Origin: Methanospirillum lacunae
Lineage (GTDB): Archaea; Halobacteriota; Methanomicrobia; Methanomicrobiales; Methanospirillaceae
Length of the DNA: 64,000 bases
Strand: one strand, 5' to 3'
Assembly (NCBI RefSeq): GCF_046195335.1
Contig: NZ_CP176093.1
Shown here: positions 62,801 through 64,000 of the stretch, in pieces
Position numbering within the stretch: the first letter of the stretch is position 1
Layout of the letters: every line of letters starts with the position of its first letter
Notes under the pieces: model-generated
The model's input: only the letters and a program-made list of their open reading frames with translations
Told to the model about the DNA's origin: nothing
Database searches by the model: none
Program-made: the position numbers and the translations under genes

Positions 62801-63849
62801 ACAACAAGGGCATTATTCCAATGAATCACACGGTGATCAGTATCTATCACAAACTGAGGAATAGGAGAACCTTGCAGGATAGCATTTAATTTAGCTTCAT
62901 TAGACTTCAGTGCCTGTTCATTTTGGGCAATTGTTTGATACTGTGTCTGAAGTTCCTCCTCAGTTGAGAGAAGTTCCTCATATGAGGCTGCGAGTTCTTC
63001 TCCTTTTTTACGTAACTCTTCCTCGCTTCTTTTGCGGATAGTGATATCACGAATTATTCCGAGGAGAAGGTTTTTTTCATTTACCATTATCCTGGTCAGA
63101 CTGACCTCGCTGTCAAATACTGTTCCATCAGCCCGTTGGTGTTTCCATTCAAATAACAGGGGTTTTCCAGAGAGGGCTTTTTGTATCTGGGCTGAACCCT
63201 TCTCTTTCGAAAGGGATCCATCTTCCTGATATTCAGGAGAGAAATCCATTGGGGAACGTCCGATGACCGCTTCCAATGGTACCCCAAACAAAGCAGCAGT
63301 AGGTGGATTACATTCAATTATCTCGGTATTGTCCAGAAGAAGAATTGCATCAAAAGCTGAATCAAAGAGAGTATGGTACTTCTGTTCGTTCTCCCTTAAT
63401 GCAGATTCAGCCCGATGCCGACGAACCAACTGACGAATATGGTTGCTCATTTCGGCAAATTGTGATGTGGGGTCCCCCCCTTTCTGCAGGTAAAAATCTG
63501 CACCTTCTTTTAGTGCAGCAACCGCTACCTCTTCTCTGCCTCTCCCTGTGAAGATTATAAAAGGAATAGTGTTTCCACTACCACGGATTTGTTTTAAAAA
63601 CTCGATCCCATCCATTCCAGGCATCTGGTAATCAGAAACAATGACGTCAAAGACCTCATGTTGTATACGCTCAAGAGCACGACTGGGTGAAAATTCTGTT
63701 TGTACTTGTAGTTCTCCGGTTTTTTCAAGAAATATTTTGCAGATTTCAAGAAGCATCTGCTCATCATCAACATACAGCACAGAGATCAATGATCTGCCCC
63801 CCCCTATCAGTGTGGGTATTCTCGTTGATAACCAGATATTCTTTTCCAT
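59833..63849 (-). CDS. Large receiver-multi-PAS histidine kinase
   Basis: A 1338-residue soluble kinase. It begins with a receiver (~20-135, phospho-acceptor Asp73 in VSDYQMPG), and then a chain of seven PAS-like domains: a regular PAS (~155-275), a coiled linker (~275-325), and PAS domains to about residue 1100. Three of them (about 320-450, 580-710, 845-975) are a variant class with GT(D/N)(Q/H)HWR-x-FY and RPC-(L/I)-ADL. The kinase core has His1141 in ITRHDILNQL and an ATPase domain with NLIDNSLRYGK and DDGGGIP. No membrane helix is seen. No separate receiver gene lies next to it in the window. Confidence 0.93.
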   Translation of the reverse strand: MEKNIWLSTRIPTLIGGGRSLISVLYVDDEQMLLEICKIFLEKTGELQVQTEFSPSRALERIQHEVFDVIVSDYQMPGMDGIEFLKQIRGSGNTIPFIIFTGRGREEVAVAALKEGADFYLQKGGDPTSQFAEMSNHIRQLVRRHRAESALRENEQKYHTLFDSAFDAILLLDNTEIIECNPPTAALFGVPLEAVIGRSPMDFSPEYQEDGSLSKEKGSAQIQKALSGKPLLFEWKHQRADGTVFDSEVSLTRIMVNEKNLLLGIIRDITIRKRSEEELRKKGEELAASYEELLSTEEELQTQYQTIAQNEQALKSNEAKLNAILQGSPIPQFVIDTDHRVIHWNNALVVSTGINESEIIGTDQHWRVFYKDKRPCLADLLLDSHEDHLQEWYDDKVVRSTIVPDAYSGVDFFPHLGKGGIWFSFTATLIRDDTGKVIGALETLEDITSQKLTTLALTDSESQYRGVIENLQDIFYRSDLEGRLVMVSPSVLALMGYKTLEECLGKNISNEFYADPTERDRFIADVYRNGSVSNYLVTLKKHDGTPVPVSTSSHVYYGEDGNPAGIEGTFRDMTEQIETHERLKRNETILSAVINESPVPLFVINSSHQVIYWNKALEKYSNVTADETIGTNHHWRAFYHSERPCLADLLVQEEKDEIPRWYLGKYAPSRLIDGAYEAVDFFPEIGEQGCWLYFTAAPIRGSDGVIIGAVEVLQDISDQKAAEEEIQTLTRFQESIIMSANVWLMVLDKDGKIVIWNHAAEEITGYAGSEVSGRSWIWKALYPDPIYRQSVTSAIFRIINNNLFLQDFQTTILTKTGEQKEILWNTRKLVGSDFSAEEFVAIGIDISGRIRAEQALRDSENTLQAIVKGSPITQFVIDQDHRIIYWNTALEAYSHLTAEEMVGTDQHWRAFYHDKRPCIADLVVDGADATTNTSFPEHYEKSQLIEGGYQAVDFFPTMGGGSWLFITAAPIRDDTGKVIGAVETLEDITERKMVENSLLESEERFRTVFTLANDAIFLFRIINGKPDGFVEVNDTACSLLGYQREELLNLSPSDIFHSDSKAREHNNMSMLQKYGHATYESIILTKAGDPVPVEISSHSYEFRGVQMVLSIGRDISERKRFESAIQNANKKLNLLSSITRHDILNQLTVLSGYLDLSEDVADNDESRGLIAKEKKTADTITRQILFTRDYQTVGIQSPLWQNLSSVIQKAAHLLDTREVTILIDIQNCEIFADPLLEKVFFNLIDNSLRYGKSLTKISFSIEKQEDQTVLICSDDGGGIPLAEKENIFNRRYFSNTGFGLFLSREILFITGLSIIESGEFGVGARFEIVIPPGGIRSL

Positions 63850-64000
63850 GGGGTTTTGCGGATTAAGGTATCTGGTTTTTTTGTAGAAAAGAGATGATTA
63901 CCCTTGATACATGGTAAAACCTATGAGTTAGGTAGTGAATGACATCAATAACTATCACCCTGCTAGGCACCAACGGCTGGTACCCAACAAAAACCGGAAA
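63850..64000. other. Window end upstream of the large kinase
   Basis: No gene is visible. The region carries the promoter of the minus-strand kinase; an imperfect inverted repeat (GGCACCA/TGGTACC) lies near 63965-63983. Confidence 0.35.

Noticed and set aside
60900..62900. DNA repeats in the large kinase gene as a possible CRISPR or mobile repeat
   Set aside because: The similarity is explained by homologous PAS domains at the protein level; spacing is hundreds of bases and there are no spacers.

Overview
The window is archaeal chromosome, almost certainly from a hydrogenotrophic methanogen of the Methanomicrobiales, and most like Methanospirillum (inference from gene content and protein style; no 16S rRNA is present). 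Supporting evidence: archaeal EF-1alpha followed by uS10, archaeal-type PheRS and TrpRS, a tRNA splicing endonuclease, diphthamide synthesis, archaeal CobT/CobS, a split GMP synthase glutaminase subunit, an energy-converting Ech hydrogenase, an Agl23-like surface glycosylation protein, many PAS-rich sensors, and oligo-T rather than classical bacterial terminators. Overall base composition is moderate.

Layout. 1-2.2 kb: 3' end of a CetZ/FtsZ-like tubulin gene and a secreted, membrane-anchored partner. 2.4-6 kb (minus): Agl23-like membrane protein, then the tuf-rps10 operon. 6.1-10.7 kb: small unknown gene, cobS, then a tight forward run cobT-guaA(A)-YkgJ-TraB. 10.9-13.2 kb: GNAT-dph6-glutaminase overlap operon and a DtxR regulator. 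13.2-14.3 kb: one kilobase without a convincing gene, holding a GC-rich island and a promoter-hairpin unit that looks like a small RNA gene. 14.3-19.9 kb: TPR-mntP-lipoprotein operon, an aminotransferase, a secreted twin-prodomain protein, and a nitrilase. 20-24 kb: copper ATPase, a secreted beta protein, YwbE. 24-33.4 kb: acetate module (acs, a USP-DUF485 fusion, an ActP-like symporter) divergent from an HTH-PAS regulator and a kinase/receiver pair. 33.4-41 kb (minus): two unknowns, acylphosphatase, pheT/pheS, trpS, endA. 41.3-48 kb: MFS exporter and the six-gene ech operon. 48-54.6 kb: accessory stretch with two tiny membrane proteins, an orphan DNA methylase, two frameshifted genes, a DUF362 ferredoxin-like protein and a MarR-methyltransferase fusion with twin operators. 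54.7-64 kb: AEC transporter, RRM protein, second DUF362 protein, DedA, ornithine cyclodeaminase-like enzyme, and a very large receiver-multi-PAS histidine kinase.

How it fits together. Ech couples ferredoxin and H2 to an ion gradient and supplies reduced ferredoxin for biosynthesis. The acs/actP module imports and activates acetate as a carbon source, as expected for a CO2-reducing methanogen that assimilates acetate. The regulator next to it shares a 15-bp operator-like motif with the acs promoter side. CobS/CobT serve corrinoid synthesis for methyl transfer.

Most worth a second look: the paired operators at acs, the twin operators of the MarR-methyltransferase fusion, the candidate small RNA at 14.1 kb, the protease-less twin prodomain protein, the glutaminase overlapping dph6, the triplicated Cys-bearing PAS variant in the 1338-residue kinase, the archaeal RRM protein, the two tiny membrane proteins flanking the methylase, and two homopolymer frameshifts 1.1 kb apart. 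I found no CRISPR array, transposase, rRNA or convincing tRNA.
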